This document shows positions 12,536-23,593 of a stretch of DNA of 64,000 bases, piece by piece. Location of the stretch: assembly GCA_004154925.1 (NCBI GenBank), contig QJNS01000194.1:89068-153067 (forward strand), given 5' to 3'. Numbering within the stretch: the first letter of the stretch is position 1; the number at the start of each line of letters is the position of its first letter. The stretch comes from Monosporascus cannonballus. Taxonomy: Eukaryota; Ascomycota; Sordariomycetes; Xylariales. Under the pieces are notes generated by a model. That model saw only the letters and a list, made by a program, of their open reading frames with translations. It did no database searches and was not told the origin of the DNA. A program made the translations under genes and the position numbers.

Positions 12536-12924
12536 CTTATCCATAGTGATGTCGACCGGGGCATTCGCATCTCTGCTTACAGACATATCCCGGAGCATTG
12601 CGAAAAACTTATTATCGCGCCCTACATCTTTACCGAATACCAAAAATATAAAATTGGTACGTATACGGTGGGATTAATTACTCGATTCGAATACGCCTGT
12701 GATATAGAAAAGGATGTAATTGCGTAAAACAAAAGAAAACATACCTGCAAATACGTAAAGGTTAAAAATAAGGCCGGACCTATATTAAGGTATGGAAGAG
12801 ATAATATAAAGAGGAAGTGCATCAAGGCGGGAAACAAAAATATGAGGCATCCGGGTTGGACATACCATCAAACCTAGCACCTGTACCAACCCGCAGGTTG
12901 TACAGGCGGGAATAGGTCCGGAAG

Positions 12925-13345
12925 TGTTACGGATCCCTGAGCGGACCCGTTCTGGAGGCCCCAGGGCTGCAGAAAGTGGAAAAGCTCCACACTCTAAGTC
13001 ACGTGACTTAGAGTGATCTAACTGATCTATTAGATCACATAGATCACAGTGATCTAGGTGATCTAACAGATCCAAGAGATCAGTATCACACCTGTAGAAT
13101 GGAAGGGAGTATAAGACTTCAGGTTTCCTATGTAGATAGTCACCTACTTAGTTTCGTTCCTTAGCTATCAATCTAAGCTCTCAATCCAGAGGCAATTGCA
13201 CCGTTCTCTAATTGAGGGAAAAGTCTTTAAATCTCTTTAACGAACAGACCACTGAATCATTCTTCGCCCTATTGTTACCTGCAAATCAAGACCCTTTTCG
13301 GATACTGCTCATACCTCCAGGTGGACGTGTGACAGGTTCGTTACA
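12925..13345 (+). repeat. Solo LTR D (LTR family I) with target-site duplication GGAAG
   Basis: The 421-bp copy starts TGTTACGG and ends GGTTCGTTACA. GGAAG lies directly before it (12920-12924) and directly after it (13346-13350), a perfect 5-bp duplication. It is therefore a solo LTR that inserted into the DUF3435 gene. It is less AT-shifted than A-C, so it is probably younger or has escaped RIP. Confidence 0.92.
12990..13081. promoter_or_regulatory. LTR U3 block: 26-bp palindrome plus eight GATC sites at exact 9-bp spacing
   Basis: A perfect 26-bp palindrome centred on CACGTG spans 12990-13015. It runs into GATC tetranucleotides starting at 13015, 13024, 13033, 13042, 13051, 13060, 13069 and 13078, each exactly 9 bp from the last. 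The intervening five bases vary, so this is a phased motif array rather than a simple tandem repeat. It lies in the first half of the LTR, where U3 enhancers sit. A regulatory role is inferred. Confidence 0.6.
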
Positions 13346-14757
13346 GGAAGCCGGAGATTAAAAAAATGCGATGCCATAATTCATTCAGCGTCTTATAAGT
13401 AATCGGGAATATCCGCTGGTTCAAGATATCCCGCTTCCATCTTAACTATACGAAATTAACTAACTCTAAGTTAAATCGGTCGAATATCTCATCGACGTTA
13501 TTAAAGCTAGGCTCAAAAACGCGATCCTAAATCGTACGTATAAAAACCATATTAACGAAACAAAAAAAGCAATTAGGGACCAGCGTAATATCGAAACGAA
13601 TCTTATAAATTTTATTAATTACGGTAATTAAGGAAACGGGGGCGGGCGGCGGAAAGAAAATATCTTTACCGACAAATAACTTACTAACTACCATTTCGTA
13701 AACGGCTCGTTTTGGACATTTCCTTAATTTTGTTCCTCTTTATCCAGATTAAAATAACAATTTTAGTTCGGCTGCGGTTTTCCAGGTTACGTAAAACGGC
13801 TACCTAAAATTATAAATATTTAAAATTCGTTAAAGTACCCGGCCGAAAACTTCCGATAGCAACTATAAATATGATCGCATAGAACGAAACCCGTATAATA
13901 GGTGTACATGGGATATCATCCGGACGCGACCATAAAGTTATAAAAATTACGTAAATATCCATAGGCGTCGTTTTAATTTTCTCATAAGTCGGGGCGGTTT
14001 CTAAACCGATTTCGCCCGCCAATTCGACGAATATCCACTATACAATAAACGGGGTTAAAACCGTACGATATATAGGATAACCACCAGGACATTTCAGGGC
14101 GACATTTAAGGAGAAAAAATACCGACCTTAACGATATGATATGCCGGCCCCTCTCTACTGCCCTCTTTCTTACTAATCCATCTCAGTCTCCAGGTATCGG
14201 CCTAAGATAAGAAGTCCCGCCGGTGCTGCCGCATAACATGATGCTCCCCGTAGGCAACCAACCTCCGCCAAATTTCTATCACGGTAAACGCTAAATTGAC
14301 CATGCGCTTATACTTATATTCTTAAGGGCCTAGAATAACCCGTTTCTACGCCGACGTCTCGGCGTAAATACGTAGGAACGATTTGAAAAAGGCTTGGGCA
14401 TCGGCAGTCTCGGGGTGGGCAACAAACCGCAGCCACGCGGTTCGGTTATCGATGGATACGGTTTCACAGAACCTGTATTATGAGCAATCAGCAAAAGCTC
14501 CGTAGGTTGAGCGGGCGGCAAAGCGAGAAGAGAAAGGGTAAGCAAGAGCGAGCCGGCGAATTTACTTACCTCGTCCAATTCTGCCATAGACGGTCGCGCT
14601 CCTTTTGAGTGTCTTCTGCAACGAAAGGCTTATCATCGACCGGCCGCGACAGGTATTCTTCGAGGTGTGCTAAGGCCGTCTGTTTCATTGCCTCCTCAGA
14701 AAACGGCCGCGAAGGGTACTGCGCAAGGGGCGCTCGGCAGGCATCGACAGCGGCCAT

Positions 14758-15300
14758 GTCGAGTGCGATCTCAGCAAGTCGTGCCGTTTAGAGATCACAC
14801 AAAGCTGGAGAAGAATCGCATGGAGAGGGAGGCGTGACGATGTTAAATAGATGGGGAGGGAAGGGGGAAAGAGATCAATTTCGCCGTACGCTTGGCGGCA
14901 TAAGGATCATAAGCGCCCTTCCTTCTTCAGGTATGCCTGGCGGCGCCGTGGTCGAAGCAGCCATCCCTCTTCAGGGGCCTCAGCCATGGCAGGGACAGGG
15001 CGGCTAAGCCAGGGCAGCGGCCGGGTTGGAGTGGACGGATTAAAGGAGGGGGGTGGGCGGAGGAGGGACGGCATCGTGCGGAGCAGGAGGAGGTAAGACG
15101 CCCGGGCCCTCGACCAGTTCCGTTTCCCTCGACGGTTGTCCGGGCTGCCGTATACGGAAGGCAAAACGGAGAGCTCGGCGCTTAGGGGACGTCAAGGCGG
15201 TCGGGTGTGGCAGAACCGAGAACGGAATGGTGGACCGGGATGAGTCAGCAGGCACTCCGTGCCGTATGTTCGATATTGCATAATGTGGTGTCTTGAAATC
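14758..15300. other. No gene seen; upstream region of the DUF3435 relic
   Basis: This stretch is GC-rich compared with the transposon block to its left. Open frames here lack family resemblance and codon structure, and I take them as chance. It would contain the former promoter of the minus-strand DUF3435 gene. Confidence 0.4.
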
Positions 15301-15521
15301 TGTGAGACCCTGCATCACACACAGAAGCATATATCACTGAAGAAAGAATGGATTATCAGGTTGTTGACCTCTAGAAGGTCCTAGACAGAAAGTGAGAGTA
15401 GCTAAGTCTCTTTAAATACACAGAAAAACAGTGGTAGCCAAGAGATAAGGGTACCGGAGTCGCCGAAGCTATTCCCACTAGCCTGTCAGCTAGCTAAGCC
15501 ATGGCGTCACTAGGTTCAACA
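15301..15521 (+). repeat. Solo LTR, family II copy 1, with target-site duplication AAATC
   Basis: The sequence starts TGTGAGACCC and ends GGTTCAACA. AAATC lies directly before (15296-15300) and directly after (15522-15526). It aligns with the copies at 34091-34297 and, reversed, 57579-57807, sharing the start and an internal GACCTCTAGAAGGTCC palindrome region. No internal retroelement sequence follows, so it is a solo LTR. Confidence 0.88.
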
Positions 15522-16022
15522 AAATCTTCCCGAGATATATATGCAGGCGCTTTCAAGCGTATGTGAATATCTTTTCTCTGCTTCTGAGAGAATTGGATTC
15601 TGATTCCGACTTAGGAGCCAAACCTAGGACATTTGAATCTGAAGCGGGAATACATCCTGCTGAAGAAGTGCTGGCCATTCCTCGATACTGGTGATAGCAC
15701 ATTCCCTTACTACGCACCTTCTTCAAACTCCCACGCCTCGTCACTCCGGCAATACCTCTTTGGCGTTCACCTTATCACCTTTAATCCTTGTTTTTTTTAT
15801 TTTCTTATTTTTTCCCTACTTAACCACTTCCTTCTAAGTGTGCTGAGATAATGCCCATGTGCAGTTTATTGGCATTTGCATTCATCATCTAGTGAAAACC
15901 TCTGCGTCTGCGTGACCTTTCCAAGCCGCAGAATCCTCGATGATATCGTCCAAGTAGGCTTTCCACGTCAACTCAGGAAGCACCTATGGGCTGAAAAAAA
16001 ATCTAGAACAGTCCAACCCAAG

Positions 16023-16427
16023 ATGGCGACAGATGTCTCTACACCAGCGCGTCCAGAGTGGGCTGCATTGCCGCTGGATATATGGATTCAGATCACGATC
16101 CTGATGATGAACCCCGGTGATATTGGATCAGCTTAGTTTAACTGCCGCACCACCTGCCGAGCCCTCAAGAATGCGACAGAGATGTCCGCTCGCATCTACA
16201 TTCTACGCCTCTCATTATATCTGCCAGAATTCAGCGATATCACATCCCAGATAGGCAGCGAGGGAAGAATAGTCTTGTCAGTAGACGACCTGCCGCTGGA
16301 CTTCAACCATTTCTCACGCGACGGGTCACGAGCCTGTGTGAAAGGGTGTTTATTATTGATGATGTCTCTAAGCTCTGAATTCCCAACAACAACTGGAAAA
16401 TTCAGGGCTATATATATACACGAATAA
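16023..16427 (+). pseudogene. F-box protein N-terminal remnant
   Basis: From ATG at 16023 the frame reads a typical F-box start, L-P-L-D-I-W-I-Q-I, within 20 codons, then stops at TAG 16134-16136. The same frame stays open after the stop for about 95 codons (R-T-T-C-R-A-L... then a Leu-rich stretch). This points to one gene split by a nonsense change (CAG-to-TAG is the simplest). F-box proteins recruit substrates to SCF ubiquitin ligases; the substrate-binding part cannot be assigned. A MITE and a further open frame lie downstream and may be parts of the same broken gene. Confidence 0.5.
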
Positions 16428-16785
16428 ATGGATTATTAAGCGTATCATTCCATTATTAATCAGTATGAAAACGTATGGAAGAAAAGGATTTTTTATTCCG
16501 GAAGCGTATAGGGATAGACCCACTTTTCCGGATCCGGATTCCTAGAGAGCCACATTTCGGTTGGACATGGGCAAGATCAAGGAGCGGCTCCTTGCCGGTC
16601 CTAGCGATAACGAACGGAACCGGTCCGAGACATCGCTCATGGTTCATCTTAGGGACTGGGAAATGACCCTGGGCAAATACATATTCCGCCGGCTAAGGCT
16701 GCGCTTTTCGCGTCTTTCAGTGGCTCATTAGAACCCCAGTTTTCACAATCGTCCTCCGATTGTCGGCTCTATATGCGCTACTCTA

Positions 16786-16992
16786 GGGTTTGCAATGGGT
16801 ACCCAAATGGGTACCCATCACTACCCATGACGTATATTCACACGTCATAAAAGCTTAATACTTAGGGTTTCCTAGAAAGATTTATTATACAAGTAATTCT
16901 GTATTGTTTACAGATGTTTATTATTTATTTATGATTGAAAATATCATCCGTGGGTAGTGATGGGTGCCCATTTGGATACCCATTGCAAACCC
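16786..16992. mobile_element. MITE with ~42-bp terminal inverted repeats and TA duplication
   Basis: The 207-bp element begins GGGTTTGCAATGGGTACCCA and ends with its near-perfect reverse complement. The inverted ends are about 42 bp with a few mismatches. TA dinucleotides flank it (16784-16785 and 16993-16994), as for Tc1/mariner-type elements. The middle is AT-rich and non-coding, so it is non-autonomous. No source transposase is in the window. Confidence 0.85.
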
Positions 16993-17565
16993 TACGCTGC
17001 TCCGCTCCGATACCTGGAAAACGTGACACGAAGCCTCAGACGCATTGAGCTGACGCTGCCGTGGAAACCGGTTGTCAGCCAGATGGTCAAAGAGGAGATG
17101 GTCATCGCAGAAGCTCCTAAGGAAGAGTCTACGAGAGAGGTCGAAAGAACTCTTCGGGAGAAGCGAACAAGAACCAGCAAGGAGGGAGAACTAATGCTGG
17201 CACTTTCCTCAACATTTTGCTGCCAGGATCGGTTTGAAAGAGCCTTCGAAAACGCCCTCTCCTTCGTCAATCATTATCATTTCATCGAACACGCACACCA
17301 TGACCTCCAGGCTTTCCGCTACTCTCATGTGGACAGCTCTACCGGTAATGTACGAGATATTATCGACTGTCACCACAGAGAATTCGATATCGCTGTGCTC
17401 GACAAGAACCGTCTGTGGTACCATGAGTGGGAGTCATATATCACTCAAGGCTCTGGGTCGGCACTACGGAGGGACGCAGGGAGGAACGCAGGGGTAGAAG
17501 ATGGGTGGTGGACAATCGAGCGGAGCAAGGATATTAACGTAACAGCTGACTTTATGAGGCTATGA
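16957..17565 (+). pseudogene. Open frame of 202 codons starting inside the MITE; possible tail of the F-box gene
   Basis: The first ATG (16957) lies within the right inverted repeat of the MITE, so the first 12 codons are transposon sequence and the natural start is probably upstream. Just after the MITE the translation reads L-R-Y-L-E-N-V-T-R-S-L, like the leucine-rich strands of fungal F-box/LRR proteins. The rest has no motif I recognise. GC content and amino-acid use look gene-like. It may be the 3' part of the F-box gene at 16023, separated by the MITE. This link is an inference. Confidence 0.4.
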
Positions 17566-18850
17566 GTCCAGGAGTAACTTGTCGAGGAGTACTGATGCAC
17601 AACTCGGAGAAAAGGAGTCGCAGCCTGGGGGGACGGAAGCAAATGGGCCATAGTACGGCACCAGCGCCCCTTAGCAGTGCAAGTAGATACCGTCACGTAC
17701 CGCGCAATGGCCTAGGACTTTTGGGCTTAAGCCCGCGTCGCATCGAGTATCCACCCCACCATTCAGCAATAGTAATACTACGCTTGTCCCTAAGTACCGG
17801 ATCTAAACTAGTGTCGAAAAGGTACGGCAGGACACTATTCCAGGTCTCTATACAACCCCTTAGCTGAAAGGCACTTAAAGCTGGAAAGAGCGTGATATTG
17901 CTGGCAATTGCTATATGCATCCGGTGATCTAGGTTGTGAATATTGTTAGTGAAGGGCGGCAATGTCTGTACTGCGGGGGCGATGGCGAGGTTGCTTATAA
18001 GTACCTAAATATTCTTAGGATGGTAAGACGGTCTGAGTCGGAATCAAACACCTTCATACCACTTTTAGTTTGGCCTTGGTGTTTGGCGAATAACGGGTTC
18101 GTGCATGGAACTCTTGGCGGCAACTGAATGTGCGCTTTGGGCGTAAAGTTAAGCCATGACGGGAAAGGCTTTCGTTATCAGATCTGAACTAGTGGCAAAA
18201 GGCTAGGGTTCACCATATATCGGCAGGACATTATTTTAGCTCTCATAAGCATAAAGATCGCTATGGATTGTGGCGGGCCAGGGTGACAGGGTCTGCACTA
18301 CCACAAATCAGATCATAAGCCATCGTGCCCAATATAGAGCATTGGTAGCTCATTCACCGTTAGATTGAGGATATCTCGTATTCGTCTTGTCTTTTGTAGG
18401 AAATTGTGACTGACTAACGAAGCAGCCCAAAGTTGCTGTTGGGGTATGCTTTGAACATGGGATTGGATCGATCTGGCATCTTTACTTAAGCCTGTTCAAC
18501 TATCAATTAGTATACTCTACCTTCCCGCTATCTATGAGCTGAAAAGTGTAAAGCAACGCTAAGCTACCTAGTAATGTATGTAGCCAAAATCGGATGGGAC
18601 AAACATTTCCTACTTAAGTATTTATCTTCGCAATCATCTTTTTAATTCGAATCGCTTGTAAATGTTCTTTTTTTTCCTGCATGGAGGGCCATGATCACCG
18701 AACCCACGCCCCATCTTAAGCGAATCGTCTAGGGGATACATGTCTATTCCTCCTGTGCATCGCGCTTACTCTGCACTTGCCCCAGCCCTATGCAGTTGGA
18801 TACCTCGCGTGCCAGCTTCCATGCTCGCCAGGGGACCCCTTGAGAACAAA
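17566..18850. other. No gene seen; contains two imperfect copies of a ~60-bp segment
   Basis: Segments near 17800-17860 and 18180-18245 share blocks such as GATCT.AACTAGTG and GGCAGGACA.TATT, suggesting an old duplication or an unrecognised repeat. No convincing coding frame was found on either strand. Confidence 0.3.
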
Positions 18851-18912
18851 CGGTGCTAAGTGGTCAGCTGCAAGATCCGCTCTGCGCCCCTCCCCAACCA
18901 TCGACCGCAGGG

Positions 18913-19932
18913 ATGTTCGATTTCCTATGGTTCGGCTGGCAGACCGCGATGGGCGGCAGCGCTCCGGATGATGATGATGATGAGACGCCCGAGCCCGCCG
19001 CTGTCGCTGACGCGCGGTCGCGAGGCAAGGTCTACATCACCGACCTCCCCGCCGACATCGAGCCCGCGCGGAGGCTGTTGCAGAGATACAGCGGCATCCC
19101 CGCCAGGGATGTCGACGAGCACATCCTAGATATAGTATGTACTTAATAACGCACCTCCATAACAATGAGAAAGATTTTCTTTCACCTTAATTATAGAGGT
19201 TGGATGAACACACACTTACCCCAGTCGCAGCGGGATAAGTTGTGGGCGATACACCCATCCGTCTGCGTCGGCCATTGCCGCTTCCTGTCAATGCGGTTCA
19301 CGTCGGACCCCCGGTACAAGGACGCGCTTAGCCGCCTCCTCGTAGCCGACTCCGACATCGCATTTCTCGATGTTGGGTGCTGCGTAGGGCAAGTTTTACG
19401 ACAACTTGCATTCGAGGGAGTAGATTCGAGCAGATTATACGGCATAGACTCTGAGCCGCGCTTTCTAAGTGCTGGGTATGAGCTCTTTAGGGATAGAGAC
19501 ACACTCAAGGCAACATTGGTCACTGGCGACCTCCTAGCAAGCGGTGAGAAGGGTGGAGGTGACGACGCATCTAGGCTCCTCAACGGTAAGATGACCATCA
19601 TCCACGCCATGAGCTTCTTCCACCTCTTCTCATGGCAGGCGCAGGTGAGAGCCGCGATGCGTATGATAACCTTCCTGAAGCCGGATGACGCGGATGTGAT
19701 GATATTCGGGCGTCACGTAGGGACGACAAATCCTCTGGACGTAGAAGGACGGCAGGGAAGGCAGAGATACCTGCACAACGAAGAAACGTGGCAGGAATTA
19801 TGGGACCAAGTCGGGGAACTAACAGGGACCCGGTGGCGGACAGAAGTCGAGTTCATCGACAAGGCAGGCATAGACATGGGTAGCGCAGATGGTACTGTCA
19901 GACGGATGCGGTTTGGAGTCTATAAGGCATAG
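18913..19932 (+). CDS. Class I SAM-dependent methyltransferase (small-molecule type)
   Basis: Two exons give about 307 residues: 18913-19134, a GTATGT intron, then an exon starting at 19231 (19225 is an in-frame alternative). The join restores the run H-I-L-D-I / R-D-K-L-W-A-I-H-P, conserved just before the fold in fungal secondary-metabolite-type methyltransferases. Residues about 121-128 are D-V-G-C-C-V-G-Q, the SAM-binding motif I with Cys in place of a Gly. G-I-D-S-E follows as motif II. The N-terminus has an Asp run (GAT repeats at 18968). An in-frame ATG at 18853 would add 20 residues. It appears intact; the substrate is unknown. Neighbours on both sides are broken genes, so no cluster role can be claimed. 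Confidence 0.82.
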
Positions 19933-20384
19933 GGACACTATTATCTTGGCATAGCATGGCGTAAGGGGTCCTGTTTTTCGGATTTGTATTGGCTTGACAC
20001 CACATCTCAGTACGCAGTCACTAAAATTCATATTGTACCGCCGCCAGCATAGCTGCTGAATGGTCGGCCTTACGGGTATAGACGGAATCTATCAATTATC
20101 AAGCATAGGCTCCAAATGCCATTGTACTGTCTAACGGTTGACGGGGTTGCTGGGCGTTCGTAAGCCTTTGTTCCTAAGGTGGTACAACAAACGGCATACT
20201 GCACCCGACATAGGCACTTTAGGTTTCTCCTTTGTCCAGCAATTCAACTTGTCTTAACGGCCTCCACCATCAGCCGGTAAATTTCAACCCTAGTGCTGGC
20301 ATATTCCGCGCCCCTCACTTCCCGTCTCTTCAAAATTTTGATTTAGAGGCGGGCCCGCTGGCAGCGGTTTGAGTGCTGCTCATA
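19933..20384. other. Intergenic, no feature seen
   Basis: This is the space between the methyltransferase stop and the first ATG of the oxygenase relic on the same strand. No repeat or RNA gene was recognised. Confidence 0.3.
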
Positions 20385-22590
20385 ATGCCTTCTCTCCGCG
20401 CAGACACGCCGTCAGGAGTGCCCGACTGCGAAATCATAGAATACCTGCTCGGTAGACGCAACAAGACCAACAAACAGACCCGGTAGACCAAGACTCTGGC
20501 CGAACTTAGCTTTGAGGAACGGCTCAAGACCGGCCTCGTCCGACTGGGAAAGAGAACGACCAAAATCGACGGCGACCAATTCGGGATGCTTGCTGTCTGG
20601 GCAGGCAACGTCAGCCACCAGAACGACGAGCGAATGGTGAGTCAACTTGGCAATGCAACGTGATATTATAGGAATAGCCACCGACCTGCTCACATACACC
20701 CGCCTAGCTCGCAATATTACCCCCGCTATTCGAACAGCTCATGGCCCAAAAGGTGCGAGAGTCGACTGAAGTCGAGCAGCTGAAGACCCTCCTGGAATCT
20801 GTTCCAAAGGGCTCGGTGCTAGATACCACCAAGAAGTTCACAGATCATGACGAATGTACAGTGATCGGGGACAACAACGAAGAGACGGCTGTACGATTTA
20901 GCGTGGGGCTCCGGAACGTCTGCATTATGCAAGGTCACGATTTGGACAAGGATGACCAGGCGACATACAAGAACTCGACAAGAGCGAAATCCAGCGAAAA
21001 ACATCTCAGTGTCCTCTTCCCAGAGCCGCCAATGCAGTCACGTCTCCAGCGATACCTGATGGCTCAGGAAATGAAATCCGCGGACTCGAGCCTGCCTTAC
21101 GACGAGAAGTCCCGAGAGAGGTATCTTCGCCAGCTCCGGACATCGGCGCAGGAAAAATATTGGACGCAGTTGTCGCGGTGGGAGCGGGAGGCCCTCAATC
21201 GAGATTCGCTGGCCGGGAAAAGCCTTGCTCTATATATGGAGGTCTTGGAATCTAATTGGCCGCAGAGCTGGGATAACGGACGCTTCGATCGAGACTACTT
21301 CCGCCAGTTCGTCCGGGACCACGCCGCTGCCGAGAAGCTGTGGCCGCTGGTAGACGAAGATGTTCTCGTCACCGACTGCAAGCGATGGATAGTATTTGCA
21401 AGTGTCGAAGGTCTAACCCAGATCCTACCTGGCCGGGAAGTTGCGGACCTAACCGCACGAATACTCGACTTCTGATCGTTCATCGTCCCTCTTCCCACGC
21501 CCGAGTCGAAGCGACACGTGGTCGACGACTACATCCGGAAGGTTCATCCGGAGCTCGACATCTCGAGAGAGAAGGTCGAAGACCTCCCCAAGGCCAAGAT
21601 GGCCGTGGCGCACTACGGATGCTGGGCTTCCGCCAGCGACCGCAACGGGAGGAGGACCCGGCGGACGAGGGATACCAAGCTAGACCGGCTGATCCGGTCC
21701 GACGACGGCGACGACGTCCTGGATCTGATCCCGGATTTCTACGGGGCTGCCTTCAGTACAGCAGCGAAGGTCATCCAGTTTCTGCTCGAGGCCTTGGGTC
21801 CAGACCACTATCGCAAGTGTCGCGAGATCTTCCATAACCTTTCGGCCAACAGGCGCATGAGCTTGGGAGATGAAGGTGAGAACTTCCTCAGTCTATTCGC
21901 TCTAGATAGGCAAATTTATGCAAGCGGAATGGCATCCTAGCGAGTATTCTCTAACCTGAAGTTCTGAAGGTACCATCCGCGCACGCAGCAACACCGAGAT
22001 ACCAATGACATCGTGGGTGGGGTCGCGGGCTTGGTAACATTAGGAGATTTACGTCGGTAGGCGGCCCATTATTAAATATGGAAATCGCTCAGAACTGACT
22101 GTTGGGTAGGTGGGAATATGTACCTGCCTCAGCTGGGTCTAAAGGTGGCTTACAGGCCCGGTACCTGTGTCTTGATTCGGGGGGACCGGCTCGAACACCT
22201 GGTCACAGATTACTCGGGTGCCAGGTACTTCATGGTCAAACAAATCGTAAGTCTGACCCCAAACTCCATAGCCATACCTTGTGTTCCGTACTCTGACTCT
22301 TGATATCACAGACGAAAGCTGTAAAAGACTCGCCTGTCAGAAGCTAGGCCGCCTCCCGCCTCTGGACGCGGACGACGGCTCGGGCCATTGGGGACGCCGA
22401 AGTGGAGGATAGCGACGACCCTGACAAGACGTGTGTCAATAAGGCAGATGACGAGGATGAGGAAAGCTTCGAGCTCCCAAACAAGGAATTACATGGTGCC
22501 GGGGCTCTCCCTTCGACGTCAAGCAGCGCTGGTGCTGAGCCCGAGGCCGAGAGTTTGCGGAAGACGGAGGAATCAACTATCAAGGCGTAG
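20385..22590 (+). pseudogene. 2-oxoglutarate/Fe(II) oxygenase, JBP/TET-like fungal family, inactivated
   Basis: Exon 1 (20385-20636) ends at GTGAGT; exon 2 starts at 20708 after CCTAG, phase 0. One frame then runs to about 22260, with a likely 57-bp intron at about 22050-22107. Near the C-terminus, H-R-D-T-N-D (from 21992) fits the HxD iron ligands and V-L-I-R-G-D-R-L-E-H-L-V fits the distal His/2OG region of JBP/TET-like oxygenases. Such enzymes hydroxylate bases or other substrates using iron and 2-oxoglutarate. TAG at 20484-20486 and TGA at 21473-21475 interrupt the frame. A frame change near 22310-22400 separates a G-R-L-P-P-L tail from an acidic Ser-rich end. The family assignment rests on the C-terminal motifs; most of exon 2 is unrecognised. 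Confidence 0.6.
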
Positions 22591-23593
22591 ACACGCCCGG
22601 GCCAAAAGACGGAAACACGATTTCCATATAACATGGCAAGGGGGAGATCTGTGAAATTGGGAACGGTCACATGACACGTGTTTTCTTGGGTTGCCCTTAT
22701 ACCCCTGAGATGTAAAGGCGATTTCATGAAACATCAAGAATTCCAAAACGACAAGTACTGCCAGCAGCAGATGTACGAAGCCACAGCTCTTCGTGGAATA
22801 CTTAGTGGCGTGCCTCAAGGGTGGTTGTCTCTTTGTCCTGGGATACTTGGATAACATTAGCGTCATGCATGTCTTGCTGGATTACGTTTTCTGTGGTAAT
22901 GATGTCTTTGTCACATTGAGAGTGAAGCTCGAGCCAGCCCGACACCGGCAAGCGGAGCTGTGACAAACAGTATGCTATCGATATTCCTCCACATCCGTAT
23001 TGTTACTATCCTATGTCTTACTACTACCTCACCATCTCTCCCGAAAACCCCCCCCTCCCCCGCGGACATCCCTCCGTATCCCATAGCAAGAAGTTGCATC
23101 GCTTTGGACTAAAATAGGCAACTGCGGAGGCCACGGGGCCCATCAGGTTTTCAATCCACCAGTGTTTGGGGGGGCAGGGGAGCCATGCGACTAAATATCG
23201 TAATCATGCAACCCTTGATAGGACATGTCTTTAGATGAGCTATCGATCTACTCCGGACTGGCAGGCGCGAAAAAGAGGATTAGGGTTCGGTTTTCTAGCC
23301 GTTCTTTCCTTTAATCCTGATTTATCCTCCGTCCTCGTGACCGCCAATTTTTGCCAATTCATGAACAACAGCACGCCACCGCATTTATTTCTTCTTATCC
23401 TCAAATCCAGTTCACGCTGTCGTTAGTCAAACCGAGAGGTTAGACTGACGATCAATATCCCGAAATTGTCAAAGCGACGGATGGAATGTGCCGCATACAC
23501 AATCGCTCCTCATCGCTTTCCTGGGGACATTTCAGGCAATGACCCTAACCGAACGACTCTTCTCTTCCGCTCCTCATATAAACCACCCTCACC
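22591..23593. other. Intergenic, no gene seen
   Basis: It contains a C-rich run at 23046-23062 and a G run near 23168. These may be promoter sequence for the gene at 23594. No convincing coding frame. Confidence 0.3.

Larger units (their letters stand above)
12536..14757 (-). pseudogene. DUF3435 (FluG-like, tyrosine-recombinase superfamily) gene relic
   Basis: Reading the - strand from ATG at 14757, exon 1 (14757-14570) ends with a run D-R-L-W-Q-N-W-T-R at a GTAAGT donor. An intron (14473-14569) with a CAG acceptor leads in frame to an exon rich in helix-forming residues. Further on, a Trp-Ser-Arg-Pro-Asp stretch and an I-G-S-F-R-P-G-T-L motif (13810-14022) match the first catalytic-Arg region of DUF3435 proteins. 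After LTR D comes L-R-V-G-T-G-A-R-F-D-G, a GTATGT...CAG intron (12745-12865), and an A-M-L-R-D-M-S-type tail cut off by LTR C. Several stops and frame changes kill it. DUF3435 includes the captains of Starship elements, but most copies in fungi are not captains. Confidence 0.72.

Noticed and set aside
14330..15330. Several minus- and plus-strand frames of 60-96 codons
   Set aside because: They overlap each other or the intron and promoter of the DUF3435 relic and have no conserved motif.
18853..18912. Upstream in-frame ATG as start of the methyltransferase
   Set aside because: It adds 20 residues without resemblance to the family; kept only as an alternative.
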